DNA from: DASUPK01 sp963795665
Lineage (GTDB): Bacteria; Actinomycetota; Thermoleophilia; Solirubrobacterales; 70-9
Length of the DNA: 64,000 nucleotides
Reading direction: 5' to 3'
Assembly (NCBI GenBank): GCA_963795665.1
Contig: CAWCIP010000014.1
Coordinates: 62,001-126,000 of the forward strand
This document shows positions 29,317 through 37,535 of this stretch, piece by piece. The notes below the pieces were generated by a model. The model had not been told where the DNA came from. It made no database searches and saw only the letters and a program-made list of their open reading frames with translations. A program made the translations under genes and the position numbers. Positions within the stretch are counted from its first letter, which is position 1; every line of letters begins with the position of its first letter.

Positions 29317-30123
29317 CTAGTGCTTGCCGGCGTGACCGGCGACCAGGTCGTCGGCGATCTTCGCGGCGCCCCCGCGACGCCCGACCCGGGCCGCGAGCTC
29401 CGGATGCCGGTACGCGATCGCGCTCACCAGCCTGAGGCGCAGGGTCGCGGGCTCGACCTCGTTGCGGTCCCGGGTGATTGCAGTGACCACCGCGTTGGCG
29501 ACCTTTGCCGGCGAGGTGGTGCCCAGTCCAGGTGGGGACTTGACCCCGGAGTCGTGGAACATGCCGGCCTCCCGGATGAACCCGGGCAGCACGGTCGAGA
29601 CGCCGATCCCCCTAGGGTGCAGGTCCTCGCGAAGCGCCAGGGCGAAGCCGCGCATGCCGAACTTGGTCGCGCAGTAGATCGCGGTTCGCGGCGTTCCGAC
29701 CTTCCCGTTGAGGGAGGAGATGAAGACGATGTGACCCTCGCCCTTCCGGGTCAGGACCGGGACCAGCTCTTGCGCCATCAGCATCGGCGCTTCGAGGTTG
29801 ACGCGAAGTGTCGTGGTGAGCTCCTCCGCCCCGACCTTCTCGAGCGACCCCACACCGGGGAGCGCCGCGTTGGCGATCAGCCCATCGAGGTCACCCGCGT
29901 CCCGGACGAGCTGCTGGGCCGCTCCCTCCTCGGCCAGGTCGGAGACGAGAACCCCATGGCGGTCCAAGCCGCCCGGGAGCGTGCGGGCGAGCTCCTCGAG
30001 CTCCGCCGGTTTCCGAGAGCTCAGCACCAGCCCGGTGCCGTGGCGGGCGAGCTCCTCGGCGATCGCCCGGCCAAGTCCCCCGGTGGCGCCGCTGAGCAGC
30101 AGTCGCTTCCCCGCTAGTTCCAC
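29317..30123 (-). CDS. short-chain dehydrogenase/reductase
   Basis: The 268-residue classical SDR has the nucleotide motif LSGATGGLGRAIAEEL, an NAALPG segment replacing NNAG, catalytic Ser in VFISSLNG and the YCATK motif (Tyr-x-x-x-Lys). An extended C-terminus holds a basic amphipathic helix (LRLRLVSAIAYRHPELAARVG) common in SDRs acting on membrane-soluble substrates. The substrate is unknown. It stands alone on the minus strand, divergent from the first NlpC/P60 gene; the palindrome at 30174-30191 lies in the shared upstream region. Confidence 0.9.
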   Translation of the reverse strand: MELAGKRLLLSGATGGLGRAIAEELARHGTGLVLSSRKPAELEELARTLPGGLDRHGVLVSDLAEEGAAQQLVRDAGDLDGLIANAALPGVGSLEKVGAEELTTTLRVNLEAPMLMAQELVPVLTRKGEGHIVFISSLNGKVGTPRTAIYCATKFGMRGFALALREDLHPRGIGVSTVLPGFIREAGMFHDSGVKSPPGLGTTSPAKVANAVVTAITRDRNEVEPATLRLRLVSAIAYRHPELAARVGRRGGAAKIADDLVAGHAGKH

Positions 30124-30173
30124 GGCGGCAAACCTAGCGAGCCGGAGCGCTCAGGCGCAGGACGCCGATCATT

Positions 30174-30191
30174 TGTGAGCGCGCGCTCACA
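30174..30191. promoter_or_regulatory. TGTGAG-N6-CTCACA operator, copy 1
   Basis: TGTGAGCGCGCGCTCACA is a perfect 18-bp palindrome. It ends 17 nt before a TACGGT -10-like hexamer (30209-30214) of the first NlpC/P60 gene, the usual -35 position, so it may be an activator site. A second copy with the same arms and similar spacing precedes the next paralogue. It differs from the Crp consensus (TGTGA-N6-TCACA) by two extra central bases. Confidence 0.65.
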
Positions 30192-30275
30192 GATAGGGCG
30201 AGCTTTGCTACGGTCGTTTGCAGGAGAAACGGGTTCCGGCCATAGGAGGGACGGAACCGGAGGAGGGATAGTCGC

Positions 30276-30866
30276 TTGCTGTCTCGCTCGGCCCGCCCAA
30301 GGCGGAGACTTGGATTGGCAGGACTGGTGCTCGCCGCCGCGCTCGCGGCCGCGGCGCCCGCCGCCGCCCAGACCGACGGCAGCACCACGACGACCACCAC
30401 CACGATCGTGCCCGGGGCCCCGGTCGGCTCCACGGGTCCGGCCACGGCAGCGACGATTCTTCCGAACGGGAAGGCGAGCCGCCCGCCGGGCGCGCCGTAC
30501 GCGGTCGTCCGGGCGATTCAGGCTGCAAATCGAATCCACAAGAGGACCTACATCTGGGGCGGCGGCCACCGCCGCTTCAAGGCGAAGGGGTACGACTGCT
30601 CCGGGGCCGTCAGCTACGTGCTGCACGCCGCCGGGGTCCTCAGCGCTCCGCTCGTCTCCGGCCAGCTGGCCCTCTGGGGCAGCCCGGGTCCGGGTGCTTG
30701 GATCACCGTCTACGCGAACAAGACCCACACCTACATGGTCATCGCCGGCCTGCGCTACGACACCTCGCCGCTCGGCGAGTCGGTCGACCAGGGGCGCGGG
30801 CCCCGCTGGCGCTACACCCTGCGGACCGGGACCGGCTTCGCGGTCCGCCACTACTCGGGCCTGTGA
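30276..30866 (+). CDS. exported NlpC/P60-like cell-wall hydrolase, paralogue 1
   Basis: The 196-residue protein has a signal peptide ending AAPAAAQ, then a Thr-rich linker, and an NlpC/P60-like domain. That domain has PYxWGGGHR-like TYIWGGGHRRFKAKGYDCSG (catalytic Cys) and, later, NKTHTYMVIAG (catalytic His), ending in YTLRTGTGFAVRHYSGL. The family cleaves peptide stems of peptidoglycan. Start TTG 30276 follows GGAGGAGGG about 9 nt upstream. It is the first of three tandem copies; unlike the others its leader shows no riboswitch, only the palindrome at 30174. Confidence 0.85.
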   Translation: MLSRSARPRRRLGLAGLVLAAALAAAAPAAAQTDGSTTTTTTTIVPGAPVGSTGPATAATILPNGKASRPPGAPYAVVRAIQAANRIHKRTYIWGGGHRRFKAKGYDCSGAVSYVLHAAGVLSAPLVSGQLALWGSPGPGAWITVYANKTHTYMVIAGLRYDTSPLGESVDQGRGPRWRYTLRTGTGFAVRHYSGL

Positions 30867-30879
30867 GTACCTGCTCACA
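30862..30879. promoter_or_regulatory. TGTGAG-N6-CTCACA operator, copy 2
   Basis: TGTGAGTACCTGCTCACA overlaps the stop codon of paralogue 1. Its arms are identical to those at 30174-30191 while the six central bases differ. It ends 16 nt before TAGGGT (30896-30901), the likely -10 of the riboswitch-controlled paralogue 2. The matching arm sequence and promoter spacing make a common transcription factor likely. Confidence 0.65.
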
Positions 30880-30914
30880 GAGCCGCTCGTCCTGCTAGGG
30901 TTCCGCCCGCAACA

Positions 30915-31040
30915 ACGCCGAATCTTGTCCCCGCCAGGGCGGGACGAGAGCGGGGGAACCAAGCAGTTGGGGCGAATCCATCTCGGTGGAAGCGCGAGCT
31001 CCTTTAGCGCCAGCCCGTCAGCTAACCCCGTAGGCCGACG
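30915..31040 (+). ncRNA. c-di-AMP (ydaO/yuaA) riboswitch, copy 1
   Basis: The leader of paralogue 2 contains the conserved blocks of the ydaO class in order: a CCCCGCC/GGCGGG stem, CGGGGGAACCAAG, TTGGGGCGAATCC, a variable stem and CCCGTCAGCTAACCCCGTAGGC. In actinobacteria these riboswitches control wall hydrolases and Rpf genes; c-di-AMP binding usually turns expression off. The ribosome-binding site AAGGAG (31041-31046) follows directly. The boundaries are approximate. Confidence 0.93.
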
Positions 31041-31052
31041 AAGGAGAACGGT

Positions 31053-31631
31053 TTGCGGTCGAACACACTCAGCGGAAGTAGAAAGCTGGCTCTGGCGGGG
31101 CTGGTGGTGGTGGCATCACTCGCTGCTGCGGTGCCTGCCATGGGTCAGACCGGAGGTGCCGGAGTACCCGGCGACACCGGCACCACGACGACCACCACGG
31201 CGCCGAGCGGGACGGCCCAGCTCCAGCCCAATGGGAAGGCCCTTCCCCCGGCGAACGCTCCGAGGCAGGTCCGCAAGGCAATCAAGGCCGCCAACAGGAT
31301 CCACAAGCGACCCTACATCTGGGGCGGCGGCCACCGCAGTTTCAAGTCCAAGGGCTATGACTGCTCGGGCGCCGTCAGCTACGTGCTGCACGCCGCGGGC
31401 CTTCTGCGTAGCCCGGAGGCATCGGGGCCGCTGATGGCGTGGGGGGTCCCGGGCATCGGCTCGTGGATCACCGTCTACGCCAACGCATCTCACGCCTGGA
31501 TGACGATCGCCGGACTGAGGTACGACACCTCCGCCGCCGGCGAGTCCCTCAACCAGGGCTCCGGTCCCCGCTGGCGGGTCAACATGCGCAGCGGGACCGG
31601 CTACACCTCGCGGTTCTCTCCCGGGCTCTAG
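31053..31631 (+). CDS. exported NlpC/P60-like cell-wall hydrolase, paralogue 2
   Basis: The 192-residue protein has a signal peptide (LALAGLVVVASLAAAVPAMGQ), a Thr-rich linker GDTGTTTTTTAPSG and the hydrolase domain. The catalytic Cys is in KGYDCSGAVSYVLHAAG, the His in NASHAWMTIAG, and the C-terminus is RSGTGYTSRFSPGL. Start TTG 31053 lies 6 nt after AAGGAG. It is controlled by the upstream c-di-AMP riboswitch and probably by the TGTGAG/CTCACA site, linking wall cleavage to c-di-AMP level. A small GC-rich hairpin (GCCGCGACGGC) follows the stop. Confidence 0.88.
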   Translation: MRSNTLSGSRKLALAGLVVVASLAAAVPAMGQTGGAGVPGDTGTTTTTTAPSGTAQLQPNGKALPPANAPRQVRKAIKAANRIHKRPYIWGGGHRSFKSKGYDCSGAVSYVLHAAGLLRSPEASGPLMAWGVPGIGSWITVYANASHAWMTIAGLRYDTSAAGESLNQGSGPRWRVNMRSGTGYTSRFSPGL

Positions 31632-31807
31632 CCCGCCGCGACGGCGGCCTCACGGAGGTCGCCACTCCTCCCAATGGGTGCCGCGTCGCCGGGTTCCGGC
31701 GGCGCGGCACCCAGCTTTTCTTGGCGACCGCTCATCGAGGAGGAGGGGACCTCGTGGGCGTCGAATCGAGAGATTGTGCGTGTCGTAACGAATATTCGGG
31801 TTGTCGA

Positions 31808-31837
31808 TTGCAAGGGGACTTTCACGTTTGGTAAGGT
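31808..31837 (+). promoter_or_regulatory. promoter of the third NlpC/P60 riboswitch transcript
   Basis: TTGCAA (31808-31813) and TAAGGT (31832-31837) are separated by 18 bp, and the riboswitch sequence starts about 10 nt after the -10. Unlike the promoters of paralogues 1 and 2 it has a -35-like element and no TGTGAG palindrome. The rest of 31632-31807 shows no gene. Confidence 0.55.
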
Positions 31838-31847
31838 CCCGCGCCAG

Positions 31848-31980
31848 TTACGCCGAGTCCCATCCCCAAGTGGCGATGGGAGCGGGGGAACCAAGTGTTG
31901 GGGCTAACCCACCGCAGTCGAAGGGTGGGGGCGCAGGCTCCTCAAGCGCCAGCCCGTCAGCTAACCCCGCAGGCCTGCAA
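31848..31980 (+). ncRNA. c-di-AMP (ydaO/yuaA) riboswitch, copy 2
   Basis: All ydaO core blocks are present: a CATCCCC...GGGATG-like stem, CGGGGGAACCAAG, TTGGGGCTAACCC, a variable stem and CCCGTCAGCTAACCCCGCAGGC. The sequence is clearly related to the copy 0.9 kb upstream, so leader and gene were duplicated together. AAAGGAG follows at about 31979-31985, before ATG 31995. Confidence 0.92.
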
Positions 31981-31994
31981 AGGAGAACTGATTG

Positions 31995-32593
31995 ATGCGA
32001 GACACACTTAGCCGTAAGCGTCGCCTCGCAGTGGCGGGGATTACGACCATTTGCACGCTGGCCGTGGCAGTGCCCGCGGCTGCCCAGACGGGCGGGTCAG
32101 GCCCGCCCGGCGGCACACGACGACGACGACCACGACGACCGACCCCGCGGCGCCCGTCGGCCCTCCGGGCCGGGGGAAGATCCGCAAGGACGGCACGGCC
32201 GTGGCGCCGGCTGACGCGCCCGCCAACATCCAGGCGGCGATCGCGGCGGGCAACGCGATCCACACCTTCCCCTATGTCTGGGGCGGTGGCCACAGGTCCT
32301 TCACTGACACCGGGTATGACTGCTCAGGTGCCGTGAGCTACGTCCTGCACGCCGCCGGCCTCCTGGCGAGCCCGATGCCCTCAGGGCCTCTGGCGAGCAG
32401 CTGGGGCGTCCCAGGCAAGGGGCGCTGGATCACGGTCTACGCGAACGCGAGCCACGCCTACATGATCGTGGCGGGACTGCGATTCGACACCTCCTCCGGC
32501 GGCGATCGCTGGAATCAGGGCAGTGGTCCGCGCTGGCGCAAGAAGAAGCGCAAGCCGCGAGGCTTCACCGGCAAGTACGCCCCGGGTTTCTAG
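31995..32593 (+). pseudogene. exported NlpC/P60-like hydrolase, paralogue 3, frameshifted
   Basis: ATG 31995 gives a signal peptide (RRLAVAGITTICTLAVAVPAAAQ) and GGSGPPGG, then the frame becomes Arg-rich. From about 32115 the -1 frame reads TTTTTTTTDPAAPVG and a complete hydrolase domain (YVWGGGHRSFTDTGYDCSG, NASHAYMIVAG, ending FTGKYAPGF). Adding one base just before the ACG repeat at 32115 restores the linker seen in paralogue 2 (GDxxTTTT). So there is a one-base deletion, either real or a sequencing error. The only unbroken alternative (from 32051) lacks a signal peptide. The tail is basic (KKKRKPRG). Confidence 0.8.
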
Positions 32594-32723
32594 CTTCCCC
32601 CCGCGTCGATAGCCGCACTCCCGAACGTCGAAGTCGGGATGTCCAAGCCATGCCGCAAAGATTGTCCACCCCGTCATCGCGACGCGGGGTGAGGCTCGGA
32701 TATACCTATGGCCTCAGCGGGGC

Positions 32724-32736
32724 GCGTTGTACGGTG
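32724..32736 (+). promoter_or_regulatory. GCGTTGTACGGTG promoter motif before the first pot operon
   Basis: This 13-mer is repeated exactly, in the same orientation relative to the gene, before the class III aminotransferase (reverse complement of 51762-51774). TACGGT inside it (32730-32735) could be the -10, with the overlapping GTTGTAC as operator half-site. It suggests shared control of polyamine uptake and breakdown. Confidence 0.6.
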
Positions 32737-32755
32737 CGCACATCCGACCCGCTGA

Positions 32756-33850
32756 TTGAAGCCAGCAAAGGAGACCGCGGTAGCCTCGACCCAGGCAAGC
32801 ACGAGTGACGACGAATCCGGCGCGCGGAGGAGCGCCGAGGACGTCGACGTCCGCCTGGTCGGGGTGAGCAAGCATTACGGGGAGGTCGCGGCGGTGGAGT
32901 CGCTCGACCTCGAGGTGAAGCGCGGCGAGTTCTTCACGCTGCTGGGGCCCTCGGGCTCCGGGAAGACCACGACCCTGCGGATGATCGCCGGCTTCGAGGA
33001 GCCGGACACGGGCCGCGTCGAGCTGGGCGGAAAGGACGTCACCGGCCTGCCCCCCTATGACCGCTCGGTCAACACCGTCTTCCAGGACTACGCGCTGTTC
33101 CCCCACATGTCCGTGGGGGACAACGTCGCCTACGGGCTGCGCGTCAAGGGAGTCGACAGGGAGGAGCGTCGCCGCCGCGCATCCGAGGCGCTCGCGACCG
33201 TTCGGCTCGCCGGATACGAGGCGCGCAGGCCGAACCAGCTCTCTGGCGGCCAGCAGCAGCGCGTGGCGCTCGCGCGGGCGATCGTCAACGAGCCCCGGGT
33301 GCTGCTGCTCGACGAGCCGCTGGGCGCACTCGACCTGAAGCTGCGCGAGCAGATGCAGGTGGAGCTGAAGGGGATCCAGGGCCAGGTCGGGATCACGTTC
33401 ATCTACGTGACGCACGACCAGGAGGAGGCGCTGACCATGTCGGACCGGATCGCCGTCTTCAACGAGGGCCGCGTCCAGCAGATCGGGCCGCCGACCGAGA
33501 TCTACGAGCGCCCGGACAACGCATTCGTCGCCGGCTTCGTCGGCGTCTCGAACCTGCTCGAGCGCGACGGCCGGCGCTTCACGGTGCGTCCCGAGAAGAT
33601 CTCATTCATCGAGAACGGCAGTGCGCCGAATGGACTTCACGTCGAGGAGGGGAGGATCAAGGACGTCTCCTACGCCGGGATGATCACGCGGTATCTCGTC
33701 GACCTCGAAGCGGGGGGACAGCTCCAAATCGTCCGCCAGAACCTGGAGACGACCTCCGCGGAGGTCCAGGAAGAACGCGGCCGCAAAGTGAAAATTGGAT
33801 GGCGAGCGGATCAGACCGTCGCCGTAAAGGGAGAGGAGGAAGGAAAGTGA
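32756..33850 (+). CDS. potA: spermidine/putrescine-type ABC transporter ATPase, operon 1
   Basis: This 364-residue cytoplasmic ATPase has Walker A GPSGSGKTTT, Q-loop FQDYALF, signature LSGGQQQR, Walker B VLLLDEPLGALD and the switch His in YVTHDQEEA. A C-terminal TOBE-like regulatory domain follows. The Asp-Lys-Leu context after Walker B matches PotA. The reading frame opens with TTG 32756. An AAAGGAG sits 10 nt inside it, followed by GTA rather than a normal start, so the true N-terminus is uncertain by about 8 residues. It overlaps potD by 4 bp. The operon continues with two permeases. Confidence 0.93.
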   Translation: MKPAKETAVASTQASTSDDESGARRSAEDVDVRLVGVSKHYGEVAAVESLDLEVKRGEFFTLLGPSGSGKTTTLRMIAGFEEPDTGRVELGGKDVTGLPPYDRSVNTVFQDYALFPHMSVGDNVAYGLRVKGVDREERRRRASEALATVRLAGYEARRPNQLSGGQQQRVALARAIVNEPRVLLLDEPLGALDLKLREQMQVELKGIQGQVGITFIYVTHDQEEALTMSDRIAVFNEGRVQQIGPPTEIYERPDNAFVAGFVGVSNLLERDGRRFTVRPEKISFIENGSAPNGLHVEEGRIKDVSYAGMITRYLVDLEAGGQLQIVRQNLETTSAEVQEERGRKVKIGWRADQTVAVKGEEEGK

Positions 33851-35076
33851 GCGGACTCAAAGCTCGCTCCGCCTGGCTGCCCGCCGCGATCGTCGGAGGG
33901 CTCGCCGCCACCATGCTGGTGATCGCCGGCTGCGGTGGATCAAGCGGTAGTAGCGACAACGGCAGTGCCCAGAAGTCCGTCGGGGCAGGTGAGGGGCAGT
34001 TGAACCTCGTCGCCTGGCCCGGATACGTCGCCGACCCATGGAAGTCCGATTTCGAGAAGTCGACGGGCTGCCAGATCAAGCTGAAGGAGGCCGGCACTTC
34101 GGACGAGATGGTCGACCTGATGCGCACCGGCCAGTGGGATGGCGTCTCGGCGTCGGGCAACGCGACCGCGAAGCTCGTCTCCGGCGGCGACGTCGCGCCG
34201 GTGAACACCGACCTGGTGCCGAACTACGCGACGATCTTCGACGACCTCAAGAACCAGCCCTACAACACGTTCGACGGGAAGCCCTACGGGATCCCGCACG
34301 GGCGTGGGGCGAACCTCTTGATGTCGAACTCGAACGACGTCAAGCCCAACCCGACCTCGTGGTCGGTGATGCTCGATCCCACTCAGGCGGCGAAGTACAA
34401 GGGCAAGATCAGCGTGTACGACGATCCGATCTACATCGCGGATGCCGCCGTGTACCTGAAGGCCCACCAGCCCGACCTGGGGATCACCGATCCCTACGAG
34501 CTCGACGACAAGCAGTTCAACGCCGCCGTCGACCTGCTCAAGCAGCAGCACGCGAACGTCGGCGAGTACTGGTCGGACGCCGCGAAGCAGATCAACTCGT
34601 TCTCCAACGGGGACGTGGTGGTCGGCACGACCTGGCAGTACCAGTACTTCGCGCTGCTGGCAGACAAGCAGCCGATGCAGGCACCGGGTCCCGACACCGG
34701 GTTCCAGCCGACCGAGGGTGCGACGGGCTGGTCCGACACCTGGATGATCGCGAAGAACGCGGCTCATCCGAACTGCATGTACAAGTGGATGAATTTCATC
34801 GTCTCGCCCAGTGCGAATGCCGAGGTCGCTCAGTACTTCGGTGAAGCGCCCGCACAGAGCAAGTCGTGCGATCCATCCACGTTGACCGCTGCCGCGAAGG
34901 CAGACGACCTGCCGGCGGATCCGAAGTTCTGCGACGAGTACCACGCAGCGGATCCGAACTTCTGGAAGAACACGTACTACTGGAAGGTTCCGGTTGCGGA
35001 CTGCGGCGATAGCCGCGGCGACACATGCAAGGACTACAACGATTGGTCCGCTGCATGGACCCAGATCAAGGGTTGA
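33847..35076 (+). CDS. potD: polyamine-type ABC transporter substrate-binding lipoprotein, operon 1
   Basis: The 409-residue protein has a lipoprotein signal peptide with lipobox VIAGC near residue 27 and a Ser/Gly-rich spacer. A PotD-like type II periplasmic-binding fold follows (LNLVAWPGYVADPWKSDFEKSTGC, then LVPNYATIFDDLKN and YGIPHGRGANLLM). GTG 33847 overlaps the potA stop (GTGA). Family knowledge points to spermidine or putrescine, but the aromatic/acidic ligand residues cannot be verified here; gamma-aminobutyrate-type ligands are possible. The C-terminal Cys-rich part (DCGDSRGDTCKDYND) is unusual. Confidence 0.9.
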   Translation: MSGLKARSAWLPAAIVGGLAATMLVIAGCGGSSGSSDNGSAQKSVGAGEGQLNLVAWPGYVADPWKSDFEKSTGCQIKLKEAGTSDEMVDLMRTGQWDGVSASGNATAKLVSGGDVAPVNTDLVPNYATIFDDLKNQPYNTFDGKPYGIPHGRGANLLMSNSNDVKPNPTSWSVMLDPTQAAKYKGKISVYDDPIYIADAAVYLKAHQPDLGITDPYELDDKQFNAAVDLLKQQHANVGEYWSDAAKQINSFSNGDVVVGTTWQYQYFALLADKQPMQAPGPDTGFQPTEGATGWSDTWMIAKNAAHPNCMYKWMNFIVSPSANAEVAQYFGEAPAQSKSCDPSTLTAAAKADDLPADPKFCDEYHAADPNFWKNTYYWKVPVADCGDSRGDTCKDYNDWSAAWTQIKG

Positions 35077-35086
35077 TCAGCGAGTC

Positions 35087-35987
35087 ATGGAAGCGGCCGG
35101 CGTAACAACCGGCCGCGGAAGGAGGTCGGCGAGCCGCAGGCTCGCCGACCTCTTCCATGGCCGTTCCCGGCTGCAGGTGGGCGCGCTGCTGTCCGGCCCG
35201 CTCGCCTGGCTGGTCATCCTCTACCTGGGCTCCCTGGCGGTCCTCCTGGTCGCCTCGTTCTGGAGCGTGGACGCTCTCAGCGGCGAGCTGATCAAGGGCT
35301 TCACCTTCGACAACTACAAGGAGCTCTGGAACACCGACGTCTACCGCACGGTGGCGTTCCGGACGATCGGCATCGCCTCGGCCGTCACCGTGACCGACGC
35401 GCTGCTCGCGTTCCCGATCGCCTTCTACATGGCGAAGCTCGCCTCGCCCGCGGGCCAAGGGCTTTCTCGTCGTGGCCGTGCTGATGCCGCTCTGGTCCTT
35501 CTACCTGGTCAAGGTCTACGCCTGGCAGACCATGCTCGGCGCCAACGGCCTTATCAACTGGGCGCTCGACCCCCTCGGCGTCAACGGCCCGGGGTTCGGG
35601 GCGACCGCCGTCTGGATCGTCGAGAGCTACCTCTGGCTCCCGTACATGATCCTGCCGATCTACGCGGGGCTCGAGCGCATCCCCGACTCCCTGCTCTCGG
35701 CCTCCGAGGACCTCGGGGCCAAGCCGTTCCTCACCTTCCGGCGGGTCATCCTGCCGCTCGCCTTCCCCGCCGTCGTGGCAGGATCGATCTTCACGTTCTC
35801 GCTGACCATGGGCGACTACATCACGCCCTCTCTCGTCTCCCCCGACACCCAGTTCATCGGGAACGTCGTCTTCACCAGCCACACCAACAACCTGCCGCTG
35901 GCCTCCGCGTTCGCGACGGTGCCGATCGCCGTGATGGTCGTCTACCTGCTGATCGCACGCCGCCTTGGCGCCTTTGAGCACCTGTGA
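35087..35987 (+). pseudogene. potB: spermidine/putrescine-type ABC permease, operon 1 (frameshift at about 35448)
   Basis: From ATG 35087 the frame gives the N-terminal half of a PotB permease (LAWLVILYLGSLAVLLVASFW, then LLAFPIAFYMAKLASP). The second half (GFLVVAVLMPLWSFYLVKVYAW, the EAA-like loop SASEDLGAKPFLTFRRVILPL, ending GAFEHL) is in another frame. Removing one C from CCC at 35447-35449 joins them exactly as ASPRAKGF, giving about 299 residues. All neighbouring operon genes are intact, so a sequencing error or a very recent mutation is likely. Confidence 0.85.
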
Positions 35988-35991
35988 GCCG

Positions 35992-36843
35992 ATGACCCTC
36001 TCTCCGAAATACAGAAACCTGTTGCGCGTCGGCGTCGGGATCACGCTCGCCTTCATCTACATCCCGCTGCTGGTGATCGCGATCTACGCGTTCAACGGCG
36101 GGACGACCCTGAAGTGGCCGCTGGACAGCGTCACGACTCACTGGTTCGGCGACGCGATCCGCGACCACGCCGCGCGCACGGCCTTCCTCACCTCGATCAA
36201 GGTGGGCGTCGCGGCCACGGCGATCGCGCTGGTCCTCGGCACGCTCGCCTCCTTCGCGGTCGCGCGTCATCGCTTCTTCGGGCGGGAGACCGTCTCATTC
36301 CTGGTGGTGATCCCGATCGCGCTGCCGGGCATCGTCACCGGCCTGGCCCTGAGCGACACCTTCACCCAGGTTCTCGGCGTGACACTCGGCCTCTTCACGG
36401 TGATCGTCGCGCACGCCACCTTCTGCATCGTCGTCATCTACAACAACGTCATCGCCCGACTGAGACGGGTGTCGGCCAATCTGGAGGAGGCTTCGGCCGA
36501 CCTCGGCGCCCACACCTGGCAGACCTTCCGACACATCACGCTGCCCAACATGCAGACTGCGCTCGTCGCCGGCGCACTGCTCGCCTTCGCACTCTCGTTC
36601 GACGAGATCATCGTCACCACGTTCACCCTCGGCGGGGGCCAGCAGACCTTGCCCGTCTGGATCCTCGACAACCTCTTCCGGGGCCAGCAGCTGCCGATCA
36701 CGAACGTGGTCGCCGTGATCGTCGTCCTGCTCTCGATCATCCCGGTCTACCTCGCGCACAGGCTGACGCGCGAGGAGAGCATCAGCACGCGGGGTGGCGG
36801 CGGCGCTGCAGCCGCAGCCGAGAGCGCCGTTGTTCCGAACTGA
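35992..36843 (+). CDS. potC: spermidine/putrescine-type ABC permease, operon 1
   Basis: The 283-residue inner-membrane protein has six transmembrane segments and the EAA loop EEASADLGAHTWQTFRHITLP, which contacts the ATPase. An N-terminal signal-anchor LAFIYIPLLVIAIYAFNGG is typical of PotC. ATG 35992 was chosen because it follows the potB stop by 4 bp and immediately precedes the conserved first helix. A short Gly/Ala-rich C-terminal tail follows the last helix. It is the last gene of the operon; an SGNH hydrolase with its own -10 starts 26 bp later. Confidence 0.92.
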   Translation: MTLSPKYRNLLRVGVGITLAFIYIPLLVIAIYAFNGGTTLKWPLDSVTTHWFGDAIRDHAARTAFLTSIKVGVAATAIALVLGTLASFAVARHRFFGRETVSFLVVIPIALPGIVTGLALSDTFTQVLGVTLGLFTVIVAHATFCIVVIYNNVIARLRRVSANLEEASADLGAHTWQTFRHITLPNMQTALVAGALLAFALSFDEIIVTTFTLGGGQQTLPVWILDNLFRGQQLPITNVVAVIVVLLSIIPVYLAHRLTREESISTRGGGGAAAAAESAVVPN

Positions 36844-36869
36844 GGTCCCCCGGACTAGAATCGCGCCCG

Positions 36870-37535
36870 ATGGTCGGCGTTCGCCAGGGAGCCGTCGCGA
36901 TCGTTGCACTCTGCCTTTCGGTTGGGCTCGCGGCTGCCGCCCACGGGGCAGGCGAGCCGGTCTACGGCTGCAAGAAGATCCATCGCGGCACGGCCCAAGT
37001 GGATCCGAATCCGCGCGGCAGGGCGCCACTCGCGATCGGGGACTCGACGATGATCCTGCCGATCCCGAACCTGAACGCGGTCGGATTCTCCGTCAACGCC
37101 CGCGGCTGTCGCGGCTTCAAGGAGTCCATCAACATCGCCGCCAGGCAGAAGCGCAAGCATCAGCTCCCCCACCTGGTCCTGATCAACGCCTATGGCAATG
37201 GAGGGGTGAACCCCGGCTTGATCTCCAGGGCGCTCGACGTGCTCGGCCGCAAGCGGGTCCTCGGGCTGGTGACGGCCTACAACGCCGACACCGGCCATCC
37301 GCCGGCCCCGGACACCGACGTCCTCTTCAAGGCCGCCCGGCAGTACCCGCACCGGATCTTCGTCCTCGATTGGGTCGCGTACAGCCGCCCGCACCACAAG
37401 GCCGAGCCCAAGGTCGGCGCCTGGTTCCTGCCTGACAAGTTCCATCCGAACTACACCGGCGCCGCCGCCTACGCGCAGTTCCTGGCTCAGGCGCTGCCGC
37501 TGTCGGCCGGCGGCCGCTTCCCGCCTTTGCCCTGA
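36870..37535 (+). CDS. exported SGNH-hydrolase-like protein, paralogue A
   Basis: The 221-residue protein has a signal peptide (VAIVALCLSVGLAAAAHG), then LAIGDSTMILPIPN (GDS nucleophile block), NARGCRGF, VLINAYGNGGV (block III Asn) and AWFLPDKFHPNYTG (Asp-x-x-His). All catalytic blocks of an SGNH/GDSL esterase are in the right order. It is about 60 per cent identical by eye to the protein at 41461-42228, and more distantly related to 37487-38146. Such enzymes remove or transfer O-acyl groups on wall polymers. TAGAAT (36856-36861) ends 8 nt before the ATG. The 3' end overlaps the convergent paralogue by 49 bp. Confidence 0.8.
   Translation: MVGVRQGAVAIVALCLSVGLAAAAHGAGEPVYGCKKIHRGTAQVDPNPRGRAPLAIGDSTMILPIPNLNAVGFSVNARGCRGFKESINIAARQKRKHQLPHLVLINAYGNGGVNPGLISRALDVLGRKRVLGLVTAYNADTGHPPAPDTDVLFKAARQYPHRIFVLDWVAYSRPHHKAEPKVGAWFLPDKFHPNYTGAAAYAQFLAQALPLSAGGRFPPLP

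Noticed and set aside
30174..30191. Palindrome as a classical Crp site
   Set aside because: Crp consensus has six bases between TGTGA and TCACA; here there are eight, so I report it as an unassigned operator.
31674..31907. Short frame before the second c-di-AMP riboswitch
   Set aside because: It runs through the promoter and into the riboswitch core, so the sequence is explained by RNA structure.
32051..32593. Third NlpC/P60 gene starting at ATG 32051
   Set aside because: That start gives no signal peptide and ignores the intact signal sequence and ribosome-binding site at 31979-31995 in the neighbouring frame.
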